Positions 7,402-15,292 of a DNA stretch of 44,654 nt are shown one piece after another. The notes under the pieces are model-generated. The model saw only the letters and a list, made by a program, of their open reading frames with translations. It had not been told where the DNA came from and searched no databases. The stretch's first letter is position 1, and each line of letters opens with the position of its first letter. Made by a program: the position numbers and the translations under genes. Source of the stretch: a virus; the IMG/VR virus record IMGVR_UViG_3300032323_000977, positions 1 through 44,654 of that record; one strand, 5' to 3'.

Positions 7402-9747
7402 TTATCTTTTAGGAACGAACATTTGCTGATTCTTTTCTCTAGCAATTTTTAGTTTTTCATTAGCAACTTTAATTCTTTCTGCTGCTTGTTGTTCTTGATT
7501 CTCTAATTTCATCTTCTCAACATCAATTCTATCTTCAAATTCAAAAGATTTTCTCTCCATATCTTGTTGAGACTCTCTAGCACGTCTTTGAATGTCTAAA
7601 GCTTTAAGATCTAGCTCTCTTTGTTTTAACATTACTAGTGGATCTTGTTGTTCTCCACCTTCTGCTTGTACTAATTGTTGAGTTAATTCTACAACTCGTT
7701 TAGCAACTAGTGAATTAAATTGAACTTGATAACCATTTGGATCTTGTTGTTGCATAATTGCATTCTGTGGGTTCTCCATCATAGCTGCACCAATCTCTCC
7801 GTGTGCTTGGTACGCAATGTGATCTGAAATATGTCCTTGAAGTAGAGCATAAACCATTGGATTTGTTTGAACCATTCTACTTTGCATGAATATTGCGTGA
7901 GCATTAATGTGAGAAACGTGATCTTGCTCTGGAAATACTTTTAATAATTCCATTCTAAGTGCTTTAGAGTTCTCCGTAGCTGGATCTTCTGGTGTTGGTT
8001 CTCTTTCTGGAACTAATAAATCATCAATTTGTCTAGTTCCTAATGCTTCATACACTCTTCTGTACGCTTCTCTTAGGTTGTGCATCTGTGGATTAGACAT
8101 TGCAATCTTTAAATTCTCATTTGCAAGTGTAACTCTTTGTGCCATTGAATAAATACTTGGGTCTGCAACTGGAATAACATCAACTCTATCGTTAAAGTCT
8201 TCCATTTTAATTGTTCTATCTGCACCATAAACCGCATATGGGTATTCTGGTGGTAAGTAATCTGCAAATACTCCTGCTAAAATTCTAAATTCTTGTTTCA
8301 TTGCGTAGTAACATCGCTTATGAATAGCTGACATTACACGTGATCCGCGTTCTAATAATGCAATTGTAGTTCCAACAGCTGCTTGTTGGTTACCATCTCC
8401 TACTTGCATGTCTGCAATTGATGCAAATCTTTGACCTGCTTGTACTACAAATCCTAATAATTGGAATAAAGTTTGCGAAGGTTCTTTAAAAGGTAGTATT
8501 TGGAACTGATCTTTTATGTTTCCACCTGGTGCATCTACATCTCTAAACTCACCTGGCTGGAATGGTTGGTCATCATCCCTGATTCTAATTCCACGGCTCT
8601 TGAATCCTGCTGGTAAATTAGCAAGAGTACCTGCATCTAGTAATTGTCTTAAGCTAGAAGTAGCAGTTCTAGATAATCCACCTATCATGTGAATTAATCC
8701 AAAGCCATAAAATCCTAAACCTGGTAAAAATTTGTAATGTACAAAGTATTCTTTTCTTGTTTTTAATGGATCATCTTGATCATAGTTTCTATATACAGAT
8801 AAAATTTGTTGTGAACCCTCATCAATAGTTACAATGTAAGGTACTTTAATATTTTTCTCTTCTGTGTTTGCTGTTGTTTCATATTCATTTAAATCTAAAT
8901 CAACATGCATTTCTAAAATGTTATATTGATAAGTTGTATCTCCACTTGGTTTTACACCTTCAATCTCTGATAGCTTTTGTTGTATAGCTGTTTGTTCTGG
9001 TTGTTTAGGTATTAATTCTACATCTAAATAGAAGCCAGCTTTTTGATATTTAATAACATCGTTCTCATTCATTTTAACGATATGAGTAATACGTTCTGAA
9101 TCTTTTAAATCAGTTGCATAGTATGGAACTACTAAATCATCTGCGGGTACAAATTTAGATACTGCTCTTTGTAGTATTTCATCATAATAAACTTTTTTAA
9201 ATGCAGATCCTGATAATGGTAAATAAAATAATAACTGATCAAAGTCTGGAGTATACTCTTCCATTTTTTCCATCAACATATAGTTCATGAAATCTTTAAC
9301 TCTTTCTGCTTGTCTTAAAATATCTGGTGTCTCTAATCCAACAACTTCTGCTCTTACAGGTCCTTCTGCTGGTAATAATTCTTTATAGGCTTGTGCTTGA
9401 AATTGTGTAACTGATTCTGCAAGAAGTGGATGTGTAACTCCTGTTGCTCCTTGGAACGGTCTAGTCATGTCTTGGTATTTAAATCCTAATAGATCTAAAC
9501 CTTGAACATAAGTTTGTTCCCAATCTAATCTTGATACTCTATCTTTTTTATAGTCTGCAATAAGATCTAATGCGAGACGACCTAATGATCTGTCATCCAT
9601 ATCTTCCGCAAGGTTCTTATAAAAATTTTCTTCTACAACTTCTTGTGGAATTTGTTCTTCTTCAGGAAGAACAACATCTAATCCTTCTTCAGGAATAGTG
9701 TTGTCTTCCATTGGAAGCTCTTCATTAATCTTATCTACTTCAGCCAT
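7402..9747 (-). CDS. portal protein (P22-like)
   Basis: 781 residues, close to the size of P22-type portals. Recognisable stretches include GATGVTHPLLAE, KEYFVHYKFLPGLGFYGFGL, the conserved TLANLPAGFKSRGIRIRDDD region and GTTIALLERGSRVMSAIHKR, which together mark the portal family found in marine podovirus-like contigs. The last 100 residues form a K/E/Q-rich coiled coil. It makes the dodecameric DNA-entry ring of the head. It is followed upstream by small basic proteins and then terL, a standard packaging order. It contains about 15 GATC sites, in contrast to the terS-ardC region. Confidence 0.9.
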   Translation of the reverse strand: MAEVDKINEELPMEDNTIPEEGLDVVLPEEEQIPQEVVEENFYKNLAEDMDDRSLGRLALDLIADYKKDRVSRLDWEQTYVQGLDLLGFKYQDMTRPFQGATGVTHPLLAESVTQFQAQAYKELLPAEGPVRAEVVGLETPDILRQAERVKDFMNYMLMEKMEEYTPDFDQLLFYLPLSGSAFKKVYYDEILQRAVSKFVPADDLVVPYYATDLKDSERITHIVKMNENDVIKYQKAGFYLDVELIPKQPEQTAIQQKLSEIEGVKPSGDTTYQYNILEMHVDLDLNEYETTANTEEKNIKVPYIVTIDEGSQQILSVYRNYDQDDPLKTRKEYFVHYKFLPGLGFYGFGLIHMIGGLSRTATSSLRQLLDAGTLANLPAGFKSRGIRIRDDDQPFQPGEFRDVDAPGGNIKDQFQILPFKEPSQTLFQLLGFVVQAGQRFASIADMQVGDGNQQAAVGTTIALLERGSRVMSAIHKRCYYAMKQEFRILAGVFADYLPPEYPYAVYGADRTIKMEDFNDRVDVIPVADPSIYSMAQRVTLANENLKIAMSNPQMHNLREAYRRVYEALGTRQIDDLLVPEREPTPEDPATENSKALRMELLKVFPEQDHVSHINAHAIFMQSRMVQTNPMVYALLQGHISDHIAYQAHGEIGAAMMENPQNAIMQQQDPNGYQVQFNSLVAKRVVELTQQLVQAEGGEQQDPLVMLKQRELDLKALDIQRRARESQQDMERKSFEFEDRIDVEKMKLENQEQQAAERIKVANEKLKIAREKNQQMFVPKR

Positions 9748-10244
9748 TAAAAAAGTTTAGTAGGTTTACTTCTTGCTAATTTGTTTCCTCTTGCAACTAC
9801 TGATCCGCCTTTAGACGCTTTCATCATTTTACCTGCCTTAGCACCTTGCATTCCACTTAATCTTGCTCTTAGTTTTGCTCTAGGACTATCAGAAAGTTCA
9901 TCTCCTCTTAATGATGCTATTCTTTGTTTTCTAGCTGCTTCATCTAATTTAAATGCTTCTACTGATCCTCTTGTTGGTGCAACAGTTGATGCCATTCTGT
10001 CTGCGCCTTCCATTTGGTTAAATGCAGTATCTCTTGCTTCTCTTCTTGCAATATCAATACTTGATTCAGGTGCTGCGTACATTGATCTACGTGCTGGGCC
10101 TTCCATTGCGTTGATGTCTGCTTCTGCTCCTTCTAACTTAGCAATTTCCATTGGACTTTTTTGTCCTAATACTTTAGACGCGCCGTATGCTGCAGCGAGA
10201 CCTAAACCTATTTTAGCTAAATCGTTTAATTTTTTTCTTGCCAT
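9747..10244 (-). CDS. basic virion-block protein with C-terminal KGG motif
   Basis: 165 residues, Ala/Arg/Lys rich. N-terminus has a short hydrophobic helix (LAKIGLGLAAAYGASKVLG). The C-terminus ends KASKGGSVVARGNKLARSKP then TKLF, a pattern shared with the protein at 11192-11704 (SKGGAVRGTGAAIRGTRP then AKLY). Start overlaps nothing; stop adjoins the portal ATG. Probably an internal or head-neck virion protein; no family recognised. Confidence 0.7.
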   Translation of the reverse strand: MARKKLNDLAKIGLGLAAAYGASKVLGQKSPMEIAKLEGAEADINAMEGPARRSMYAAPESSIDIARREARDTAFNQMEGADRMASTVAPTRGSVEAFKLDEAARKQRIASLRGDELSDSPRAKLRARLSGMQGAKAGKMMKASKGGSVVARGNKLARSKPTKLF

Positions 10245-10308
10245 GGTTGTTTCTCCTTGTTGTTATAACAAGTTTATTTTAACATGCAATGATAATTAGA
10301 ACTATACT

Positions 10309-10479
10309 TTACAGTAAATCGCTAATGTATCCACCGCTTTTTACCTTGATTTCTCCACCTTCTTGCTTCTTATTCTTCATGATATAAAGCTCTTGTTCTA
10401 ATATATCTACCTTATCTACATCGCCTTTCATTTTGGCTTCTTCTAATAATTGTAATAATTGTGTGTATCTATTTGCCAT
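10309..10479 (-). CDS. 56-residue helical protein with KSGG C-terminus
   Basis: Starts at ATG 10479, overlapping the stop of the previous gene (TAATG). The product MANRYTQLLQLLEEAKMKGD is followed by an acidic/hydrophobic helix and ends IKVKSGGYISDLL, parallel to the end of the neighbour (RFKSGGSVEVGKGKDYIKDL). The shared ends suggest a common binding or packaging signal. Function unknown. Confidence 0.6.
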   Translation of the reverse strand: MANRYTQLLQLLEEAKMKGDVDKVDILEQELYIMKNKKQEGGEIKVKSGGYISDLL

Positions 10480-10871
10480 TAAATTAAATCCTTTATGTAA
10501 TCTTTTCCTTTACCTACTTCTACAGATCCACCTGATTTAAATCTTTTAGTAATACCAAATCTAATTTCTTTTCCTTGTGGATTTTTTGATACACCCACAC
10601 CAGCAGTTGTTGATTTATCTTCTGAAGTATATTGTGCACCAAGTCCGAGGTCCGTGGAGCTTGATCCTGCAATACCGTATTCTGTTTGACCCTTCTTAAC
10701 ATTTGCTCCTATGACTGGCTTTTGTTTTTCAACATCTACACCAGCAGCAATATTTGCGTATTCACCTTTTGACTTATCTAATAAATCTTTATCAACTAAA
10801 TTTGTAAGATCAATTGCAGATCCTACAACCCTGTCACCAAGTGTTCTAGAAATTTTATTTAACGTACCCAC
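10479..10871 (-). CDS. virion-block protein with KSGG C-terminus
   Basis: 130 residues: an N-terminal helix (GTLNKISRTLGDRVVGSAID) and a beta-rich Gly/Ser middle (GVDVEKQKPVIGANVKKGQT, GLGAQYTSEDKSTTAGVGVS) that looks like amphipathic beta-strands. Ends with FKSGGSVEVGKGKDYIKDLI. One base from the next upstream gene. No family recognised. A single heptamer-type GTCCGTG lies inside at 10650-10656. Confidence 0.65.
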   Translation of the reverse strand: MGTLNKISRTLGDRVVGSAIDLTNLVDKDLLDKSKGEYANIAAGVDVEKQKPVIGANVKKGQTEYGIAGSSSTDLGLGAQYTSEDKSTTAGVGVSKNPQGKEIRFGITKRFKSGGSVEVGKGKDYIKDLI

Positions 10872-11183
10872 TTAGAACACGCCTCTAAAAGGAACCTTCT
10901 TCACTTGAATTGGTTTTTGTCCTCTAGCGAAACCACCTTCTCTAAAAGATTCTGTGTCTGTAACATTTGGAATTTTTTTAGCTGCTGTACCTTTTAAACT
11001 TTCATATGATACAGGGGGTTTTTCTTGATCGTAGAATCCTGGTTTAAATTCATTACGACTCATGTAAGGATCTTCTTTTGATACAACAGAAATTTTTCCA
11101 GATTGTGAATCTCGAATTGCTTTTGTGTTTTCCGATATACCTAGTTCTTTTAATTGTTTCTTGCTCATTGTCTTTTGTGACAT
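10872..11183 (-). CDS. small virion-block protein with EGG C-terminal motif
   Basis: 103 residues, hydrophilic, with a C-terminal segment REGGFARGQKPIQVKKVPF that again fits the G-G-x-x-x-R-G pattern of neighbouring proteins. N-terminus MSQKTMSKKQLKELGIS is helical. No membrane or catalytic motif. Between terL-side and portal-side genes; role unknown. Confidence 0.65.
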   Translation of the reverse strand: MSQKTMSKKQLKELGISENTKAIRDSQSGKISVVSKEDPYMSRNEFKPGFYDQEKPPVSYESLKGTAAKKIPNVTDTESFREGGFARGQKPIQVKKVPFRGVF

Positions 11184-11191
11184 ATTATCTC

Positions 11192-11704
11192 CTAGTATAG
11201 TTTAGCGGGTCTTGTGCCACGGATCGCGGCTCCTGTGCCTCTTACAGCGCCACCTTTAGAGAATGCTTGTCCCATTCCTCTTTCAGCCATTCCACCGCCT
11301 CGTTTGTTTTTAGTTCTTAACATTTTAAAATCTTCTCCAGATATTTTACCATCTTTGTTAACATCTAGTTTAGATTGCTTACCTGATAATCCACCCATCA
11401 TATCACCTTCTGCTGCTTTTTTCATTTTAGATTGACCTGCTTCAGATAATGCAATAGCGATTGCTTGTTTAGGATTTTTTACAACGGGTCCTTTTTTACC
11501 AGAATGTAATTCTCCTTTTTTAAATTCTCTCATTACTTTTCCAATTTTCTTTTGAGATTTAGTCATAGCACCTTTAGCTGCTTTAACCATTTTACCAGAT
11601 TCAGTTTCTTCGTAGCCTTCTTTTTCCATTTTAGTTTCTCTACCTTCTTTCATTGTAGATTCTCTGTCTTCATGTAGCTTAGACATGTCTTTAGCTTTTT
11701 TCAT
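11192..11704 (-). CDS. DUF6496-like protein with EF-hand loop and KGG C-terminus
   Basis: 170 residues from ATG 11704, chosen because AGGAG lies 5 nt upstream; an in-frame ATG at 11776 inside terL would add 24 unlikely residues. Middle part (KVMREFKKGELHSGKKGP, then NPKQAIAIALSEAG) matches DUF6496. It is followed by a canonical EF-hand calcium loop, DVNKDGKISGEDF, and ends SKGGAVRGTGAAIRGTRP. The N-terminal third is charged and repetitive. Placed directly after terL with a 7-nt gap. Function unknown; calcium binding is a motif-based inference. Confidence 0.75.
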   Translation of the reverse strand: MKKAKDMSKLHEDRESTMKEGRETKMEKEGYEETESGKMVKAAKGAMTKSQKKIGKVMREFKKGELHSGKKGPVVKNPKQAIAIALSEAGQSKMKKAAEGDMMGGLSGKQSKLDVNKDGKISGEDFKMLRTKNKRGGGMAERGMGQAFSKGGAVRGTGAAIRGTRPAKLY

Positions 11705-11711
11705 AGGGCTC

Positions 11712-13187
11712 CTAATAATATTTATATTCCTTTTGAACTCTATCCATAGGGTCTTTCCAATCGGACCCTGTCTCAATAAAGTTACCTTGTCGGTATCTTA
11801 ACACAGCTTGCGTAGTACTATCAACATAGTCATCATACTCTCCATGAGGAAAGGCGGCACATTCCTCAATAACCTCTTCTGCAAAGTGTTCTCCTTCTGG
11901 ATACCATACGGACCCTCCTTCAAATACAGGGGCACAAGCATTAACTCTAGAATGCTTATCTTTTCCACGTGATGGTGTAAAAGGAATTACGGGTATACCC
12001 ATTCTTCTAAACTCATGGGTTAAAGGCTCACCAGAAGCTTTAGCTTCAATAATAACAGAATCAGGTTCCCAGTATTTATATTGTTCCATAGCAACTGCTT
12101 TTAATTCTGGAAAATCATATTTACCTTTCATAGCATCTAATAATATTAAATTAGGACCCCCACCTTCTTCTGGAGTAAATATACCCCACGTAGTAATAGC
12201 AGAATAATCCGCAGACTCCTTTGCACTGAATGCAGTATCATAACTTTGTATAACATGTTGTAGATGTGGGATGTGTTCTTTCTCCCAAGGCTTCCACCAA
12301 TCTCGTTTTAATATAGCACCTTCTTCTGATGTAGGGTTCTGCATATATTGAGCAGACCAGTTACGAACAGGTAGTGTTGCTTTAACTCTTTCTAATTCAT
12401 CTATTTGCCAAAACTCTGGCCACAATGGTTTACCTGAATCTAGTATTGCAGGAAAAGATATTAGTTTCCATTTGTCTGCTTTATTTTCTTTTTGTCCTTT
12501 TATCAACATCCCTGTTAAATCGTTCTCGGCCCATCTTGTCATAACAAGAACTATAGATCCGCCAGGTTGCAAACGCTGTCTGGGTCCTGATGAATACCAT
12601 TCAAATGTTCTCTCCATTGCTTTCTTAGATAAGGAATCCTGTTCTGTATGTGGGTCGTCTATAATTAATAGATCGGCACCTCGTCCAGTAATTGCTCCGC
12701 CGACCCCCGCAGCAAAGTATTCACCGCCATGATTAGTTTCCCATCTACCTTTAGCTTTAGAATCTTCTCGTAATTTAACATCTCCAAATATTTGTTTATA
12801 TTCTTTTGAATCGATCAAGTTACGGATCTTCGCTCCGAATCTTGCTGATAATTCAGCGTTGTGTGTTACTTGCATTAATTTTAATTTTGGAAACTTGCCC
12901 ATCATCCAAGCAGGAAAGAATACAGAAGCAAATTCTGATTTGGTATGTCGGGGAGGCATATTAACAATAAGGCGCCCTTTTTTCTGATTTGCTATATCAG
13001 TAAATTCTTTAGACATAATTTGGTGATGGCCCCACTTTGAAGGGTCCTTTTCTTTACGCATGATAATATCAGGCCAAACCTCCTGAACAAAATATAAAAA
13101 ATTGTCCTGACAAAGTTTAATGTGTTGAATCCATTTCTTTTCTACTTCTTCGCGTAATCGTTCAGTTGTTAAGAATTCTTTTTCCAT
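11712..13187 (-). CDS. terL: terminase large subunit
   Basis: 491 residues. ATPase half: Walker A-like MPPRHTKSE (about 77-85), Walker B LLIIDDPH (173-180), coupling motif VLVMTRW (213-219). RNase H-like nuclease half: SYDTAFS with Asp317, EAKASG with Glu391 and YDDYVDS around 451-457 supplying the acidic residues. It packages DNA into the prohead and cuts concatemers. In most phages terS is directly upstream; here terS lies 4.8 kb away, beyond the nuclease and a plus-strand block. Confidence 0.93.
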   Translation of the reverse strand: MEKEFLTTERLREEVEKKWIQHIKLCQDNFLYFVQEVWPDIIMRKEKDPSKWGHHQIMSKEFTDIANQKKGRLIVNMPPRHTKSEFASVFFPAWMMGKFPKLKLMQVTHNAELSARFGAKIRNLIDSKEYKQIFGDVKLREDSKAKGRWETNHGGEYFAAGVGGAITGRGADLLIIDDPHTEQDSLSKKAMERTFEWYSSGPRQRLQPGGSIVLVMTRWAENDLTGMLIKGQKENKADKWKLISFPAILDSGKPLWPEFWQIDELERVKATLPVRNWSAQYMQNPTSEEGAILKRDWWKPWEKEHIPHLQHVIQSYDTAFSAKESADYSAITTWGIFTPEEGGGPNLILLDAMKGKYDFPELKAVAMEQYKYWEPDSVIIEAKASGEPLTHEFRRMGIPVIPFTPSRGKDKHSRVNACAPVFEGGSVWYPEGEHFAEEVIEECAAFPHGEYDDYVDSTTQAVLRYRQGNFIETGSDWKDPMDRVQKEYKYY

Positions 13188-13465
13188 GGGTCCTATTTTG
13201 ATTATACCGTGCTAATTCTTACCTTACTACGTTTATGAATCCTGCTCAAGCTTATCTTGCCTGAGCCTTACTAATTCGCGTTTAGGTTGTATTTTTGGAA
13301 TTTATTAAAAAGCATAAGGTCAACTGAGTAATGACCCTTAGGACATAGAGCCGTGCCTAACGCCTCGCGCCTCTATGTACTTGTGTGAATATACGTGAAG
13401 TTATTGGGAGTGATAAGTATAGTTATCGGAAGTAATGCGCCACGTTCACACAATGTCACACAACA
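13188..13465. other. intergenic region upstream of terL
   Basis: 278 bases without a convincing gene. It holds an 8-bp hairpin (13343-13378) and inverted and tandem TCACACAA boxes (13381-13475). The region is visibly richer in C and G than its surroundings. The 10-mer CCTCGCGCCT occurs here (13363-13372) and again at 13541-13550 inside the nuclease gene. Confidence 0.6.
13343..13378. other. hairpin with GC-rich loop
   Basis: ACATAGAG (13343-13350) pairs with CTCTATGT (13371-13378); the 20-nt loop is CG-rich and itself can fold. Neither strand shows a T-run after the stem, so a terminator is not clearly supported; a structured 5' leader of the terL transcript is possible. Confidence 0.45.
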
Positions 13466-13475
13466 TCACACAACG
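13381..13475. promoter_or_regulatory. TCACACAA box cluster (operator candidate)
   Basis: TTGTGTGAA (13381-13389) is the inverted copy of TTCACACAA (13445-13453). Three head-to-tail 10-bp units follow: TCACACAATG (13446-13455), TCACACAACA (13456-13465), TCACACAACG (13466-13475). The last unit contains the stop codon of the nuclease gene. Further copies of TCACACAA lie at 15199-15206 and 15268-15275. Spacing of one helical turn is typical for cooperative protein binding. Confidence 0.55.
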
Positions 13476-13840
13476 CGTTTGGCTAAGTCAGTCAGTAGGT
13501 ACTCGATACCTTGCGCGGTATCATCGGCGCTAGCTAAAAGCCTCGCGCCTAACGGCTCGACCTTATAAGTTTTAAGGTGGCCTTGCTTGCCTACCTTAAC
13601 TAAGTTAAATACGTGACCGCCGTACTTTATAAGCCTAAGTTGCCACGCTATCTGGTACTTACTAAGTCCTAAATTCTTAGCTGTTGTGTGTTTAAATTCC
13701 AACCAAAAGGCGCGCCCGTTTACTATACAAAAGCAGTCAGCACAACCTAGCGTTGTATATGTTTCAATTGATTGAAAGTAATAGTTTTTATTAACGTTTT
13801 TAACTCTTTTAATGAAAACGTTTTCGGGCTTTTTACTCAC
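13466..13840 (-). CDS. VRR-NUC-like PD-(D/E)XK nuclease
   Basis: 124 residues. The core GCADCFCIVNGRAFWLEFKH (about 32-51) gives the D...ExK signature of small VRR-NUC/Holliday-resolvase-like nucleases, preceded by a helix and followed by LSKYQIAWQLRLIKYGGHVF, the usual Q-x-x-W helix and strand. Likely cleaves branched or structured DNA during replication or packaging. It is transcribed with terL, and starts next to the promoter-rich gap that feeds the plus-strand block. Confidence 0.8.
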   Translation of the reverse strand: MSKKPENVFIKRVKNVNKNYYFQSIETYTTLGCADCFCIVNGRAFWLEFKHTTAKNLGLSKYQIAWQLRLIKYGGHVFNLVKVGKQGHLKTYKVEPLGARLLASADDTAQGIEYLLTDLAKRVV

Positions 13841-13909
13841 GTTTTATAATACAACTTATAAGCGAATTATACAAGTTAATAACACAACTATAAAGTTAAT
13901 AAAAAATTA

Positions 13910-13937
13910 TTGACAACTATTATTTAATAAGTAAATT
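13910..13937 (+). promoter_or_regulatory. sigma70-like promoter for the ardC block
   Basis: TTGACA at 13910-13915 and TAAATT at 13932-13937 with a 16-bp spacer, 35 nt upstream of the first plus-strand gene. The surrounding sequence is very AT-rich. Divergent from the nuclease gene. Confidence 0.5.
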
Positions 13938-13971
13938 GAGCATAACTTTAATAAAAAAAAGAGGATGTAAA

Positions 13972-14178
13972 ATGAAAAAAATGACAACGTTTACCTACTT
14001 TGAAAAAAAAGTATCTATTGACTGTTTAGGCAAAGGCCTTTTCAAAATATGGATATTAGATAATTTAGGGAATAGGGACTATGAGCCATTATATACAGTG
14101 AGAGACGCTCGCGTTAAAAAATACCCTCATTTAATTGACGCCTTTTGCGACAGCTGGGTTGCAAAAAACTTTAAATAA
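13972..14178 (+). CDS. 68-residue protein of unknown function
   Basis: Start at ATG 13972 chosen because it follows AAAGAGGATGTAA, the same leader as the ArdC gene; a TTG at 13936 would add 12 residues and lie in the leader. Product MKKMTTFTYFEKKVSIDCLG continues as a compact alpha/beta protein ending CDSWVAKNFK. First gene of the plus-strand antirestriction block. No family recognised. Confidence 0.65.
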   Translation: MKKMTTFTYFEKKVSIDCLGKGLFKIWILDNLGNRDYEPLYTVRDARVKKYPHLIDAFCDSWVAKNFK

Positions 14179-14190
14179 ATTTAATTAACT

Positions 14191-14233
14191 TACAGCGCTA
14201 TTCGTAGCGCTGTAGGATAGTTAAAAAACTATC
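14191..14233 (+). other. two tandem hairpins, one with a UUCG tetraloop
   Basis: TACAGCGCTA (14191-14200), TTCG (14201-14204), TAGCGCTGTA (14205-14214) is a perfect 10-bp stem closed by the extra-stable UUCG loop. GATAGTT (14216-14222), AAAA, AACTATC (14227-14233) follows at once. They lie between the 68-residue gene and ardC, 27 nt before the ardC start. No T-run follows, so an mRNA-stabilising or attenuating role is more likely than full termination. Confidence 0.65.
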
Positions 14234-14259
14234 ATTAACAACTAAAAAGAGGATGTAAT

Positions 14260-15195
14260 ATGTTTAGTAAATATACAAAAGACGCGTTAACTATCTTACA
14301 ACAAGAAATAGTTAACGGCTTAAAAAAAGACGGTTTAAAATATTTTAAATCGTTCAAAGGCTATGGATATCCTAAAAACGCGTTAACTCTTAAAGAGTAT
14401 AACGGCGTTAATTTCTGGGCTTTAAATATCCAAAAACGCGCATTAGATTTTAAATCTAATTTATGGGCAACTAAAAAGGCGTGGTCAAGTGTTGGCGCGA
14501 CTATTATTGACGGTCAAGAAAAAAACGGGCGCGCAATATTTTATTATAGCACGTTCAAAAAAAACGAGACTGAAAACGAGCAAAAACAATTTGCTTTTTT
14601 AAAAGTCTCTTATGTTTACAACGTGGCGCAAGTTGACCTAAAAAACTCAACTTATCACGTGCCTAGCGATACACCAGAAAACAAAGTTATTACTAATGAT
14701 GAGATTGAAAACTTTGTAAATTCTATTCGTGGCTTAGAGTTAAAACACTCAATAGACGGCCGTTGCTATTATAATTTAACTAGTGATGAGATTGTAATGA
14801 GTGACAAGGCAACGTTTACCGACACGCCCGACAATAGCGCAACGGGCAATTATTACTCGGTATTATTTCACGAGTTAATACATTGGTCGGGCGCTAAAAA
14901 TAGACTAGCGCGATTTGAAAAAAACAAAAAACGCTTTAAAGATAATGCACAACTTGAGTACGCGCACGAGGAATTAATAGCCGAGATTGGCGCGGTTTTA
15001 TTGTCGCAACGTTTTAATATGCAACAAACGATTAACAATAATAATTTAGCTTATTTAAAATCGTGGATATCCGCATTAGAAAACGATAATAAGTTTTTAA
15101 TTAGCGCGCTTTCGCAATCATACCGCGCAAGCGAGTTTTTGCTAAATAAAGGTAAGTTAAAAGAATATCCCGAGCAATTAAGGAAAGTTGCCTAA
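14260..15195 (+). CDS. ardC: ArdC-type antirestriction protein
   Basis: 311 residues. N-terminal half (about 1-125) matches the ArdC N-terminal ssDNA-binding domain (NGLKKDGLKYFKSF, NFWALNIQ, WATKKAW, GQEKNGRAIFYYSTFKKNE and VYNVAQVD). C-terminal half is a zincin: HELIHWSG (His204, Glu205, His208) with YAHEELIAEIGA supplying the third ligand. ArdC proteins coat incoming DNA and protect it from type I/II restriction; some carry the metallopeptidase domain as here. The leader AAAGAGGATGTAA repeats that of the preceding gene. It sits in the middle of the GATC-free segment. Confidence 0.88.
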   Translation: MFSKYTKDALTILQQEIVNGLKKDGLKYFKSFKGYGYPKNALTLKEYNGVNFWALNIQKRALDFKSNLWATKKAWSSVGATIIDGQEKNGRAIFYYSTFKKNETENEQKQFAFLKVSYVYNVAQVDLKNSTYHVPSDTPENKVITNDEIENFVNSIRGLELKHSIDGRCYYNLTSDEIVMSDKATFTDTPDNSATGNYYSVLFHELIHWSGAKNRLARFEKNKKRFKDNAQLEYAHEELIAEIGAVLLSQRFNMQQTINNNNLAYLKSWISALENDNKFLISALSQSYRASEFLLNKGKLKEYPEQLRKVA

Positions 15196-15207
15196 ATATC
15201 ACACAAT

Positions 15208-15231
15208 AAAGCGGGCGTAAAAGCCCGCTTT
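15208..15231 (+). terminator. hairpin terminator after ardC
   Basis: AAAGCGGGC (15208-15216), loop GTAAAA, GCCCGCTTT (15223-15231): a perfect 9-bp stem 12 nt after the ardC stop. T-tract is limited to the three Ts closing the stem, so termination may be partial. A new promoter starts 10 nt downstream. Confidence 0.7.
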
Positions 15232-15240
15232 AAAAAATTA

Positions 15241-15275
15241 TTGACAACAATATAAATTAATATAATTTCACACAA
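15241..15275 (+). promoter_or_regulatory. promoter and operator upstream of the GP88 gene
   Basis: TTGACA at 15241-15246 and TATAAT at 15261-15266; the 14-bp spacer is short, a weaker TAATTT at 15263-15268 gives 16 bp. TCACACAA at 15268-15275 directly abuts the -10 box, as expected for a repressor site over the start point; the same box also lies at 15199-15206. Confidence 0.5.
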
Positions 15276-15292
15276 AAAAAGGACGGTATAAA

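Noticed and set aside
7157-7429. Plus-strand 90-codon frame rich in F, Y and W
   Set aside because: Antisense to the basic K-rich gene at 7217-7399 (AAA/ATT codons read as TTT/AAT); no ribosome site and against the operon direction.
9781-10299. Plus-strand 172-codon frame
   Set aside because: Longer than the minus-strand gene it covers, but its composition (Ala/Leu/Ser/Pro) is the antisense of an Ala/Arg/Ser gene, and the minus gene joins the operon and carries the shared KGG terminus.
13381-13475. Attachment site for integration
   Set aside because: Tandem 10-mers with no integrase or tRNA piece nearby; operator is the simpler reading.
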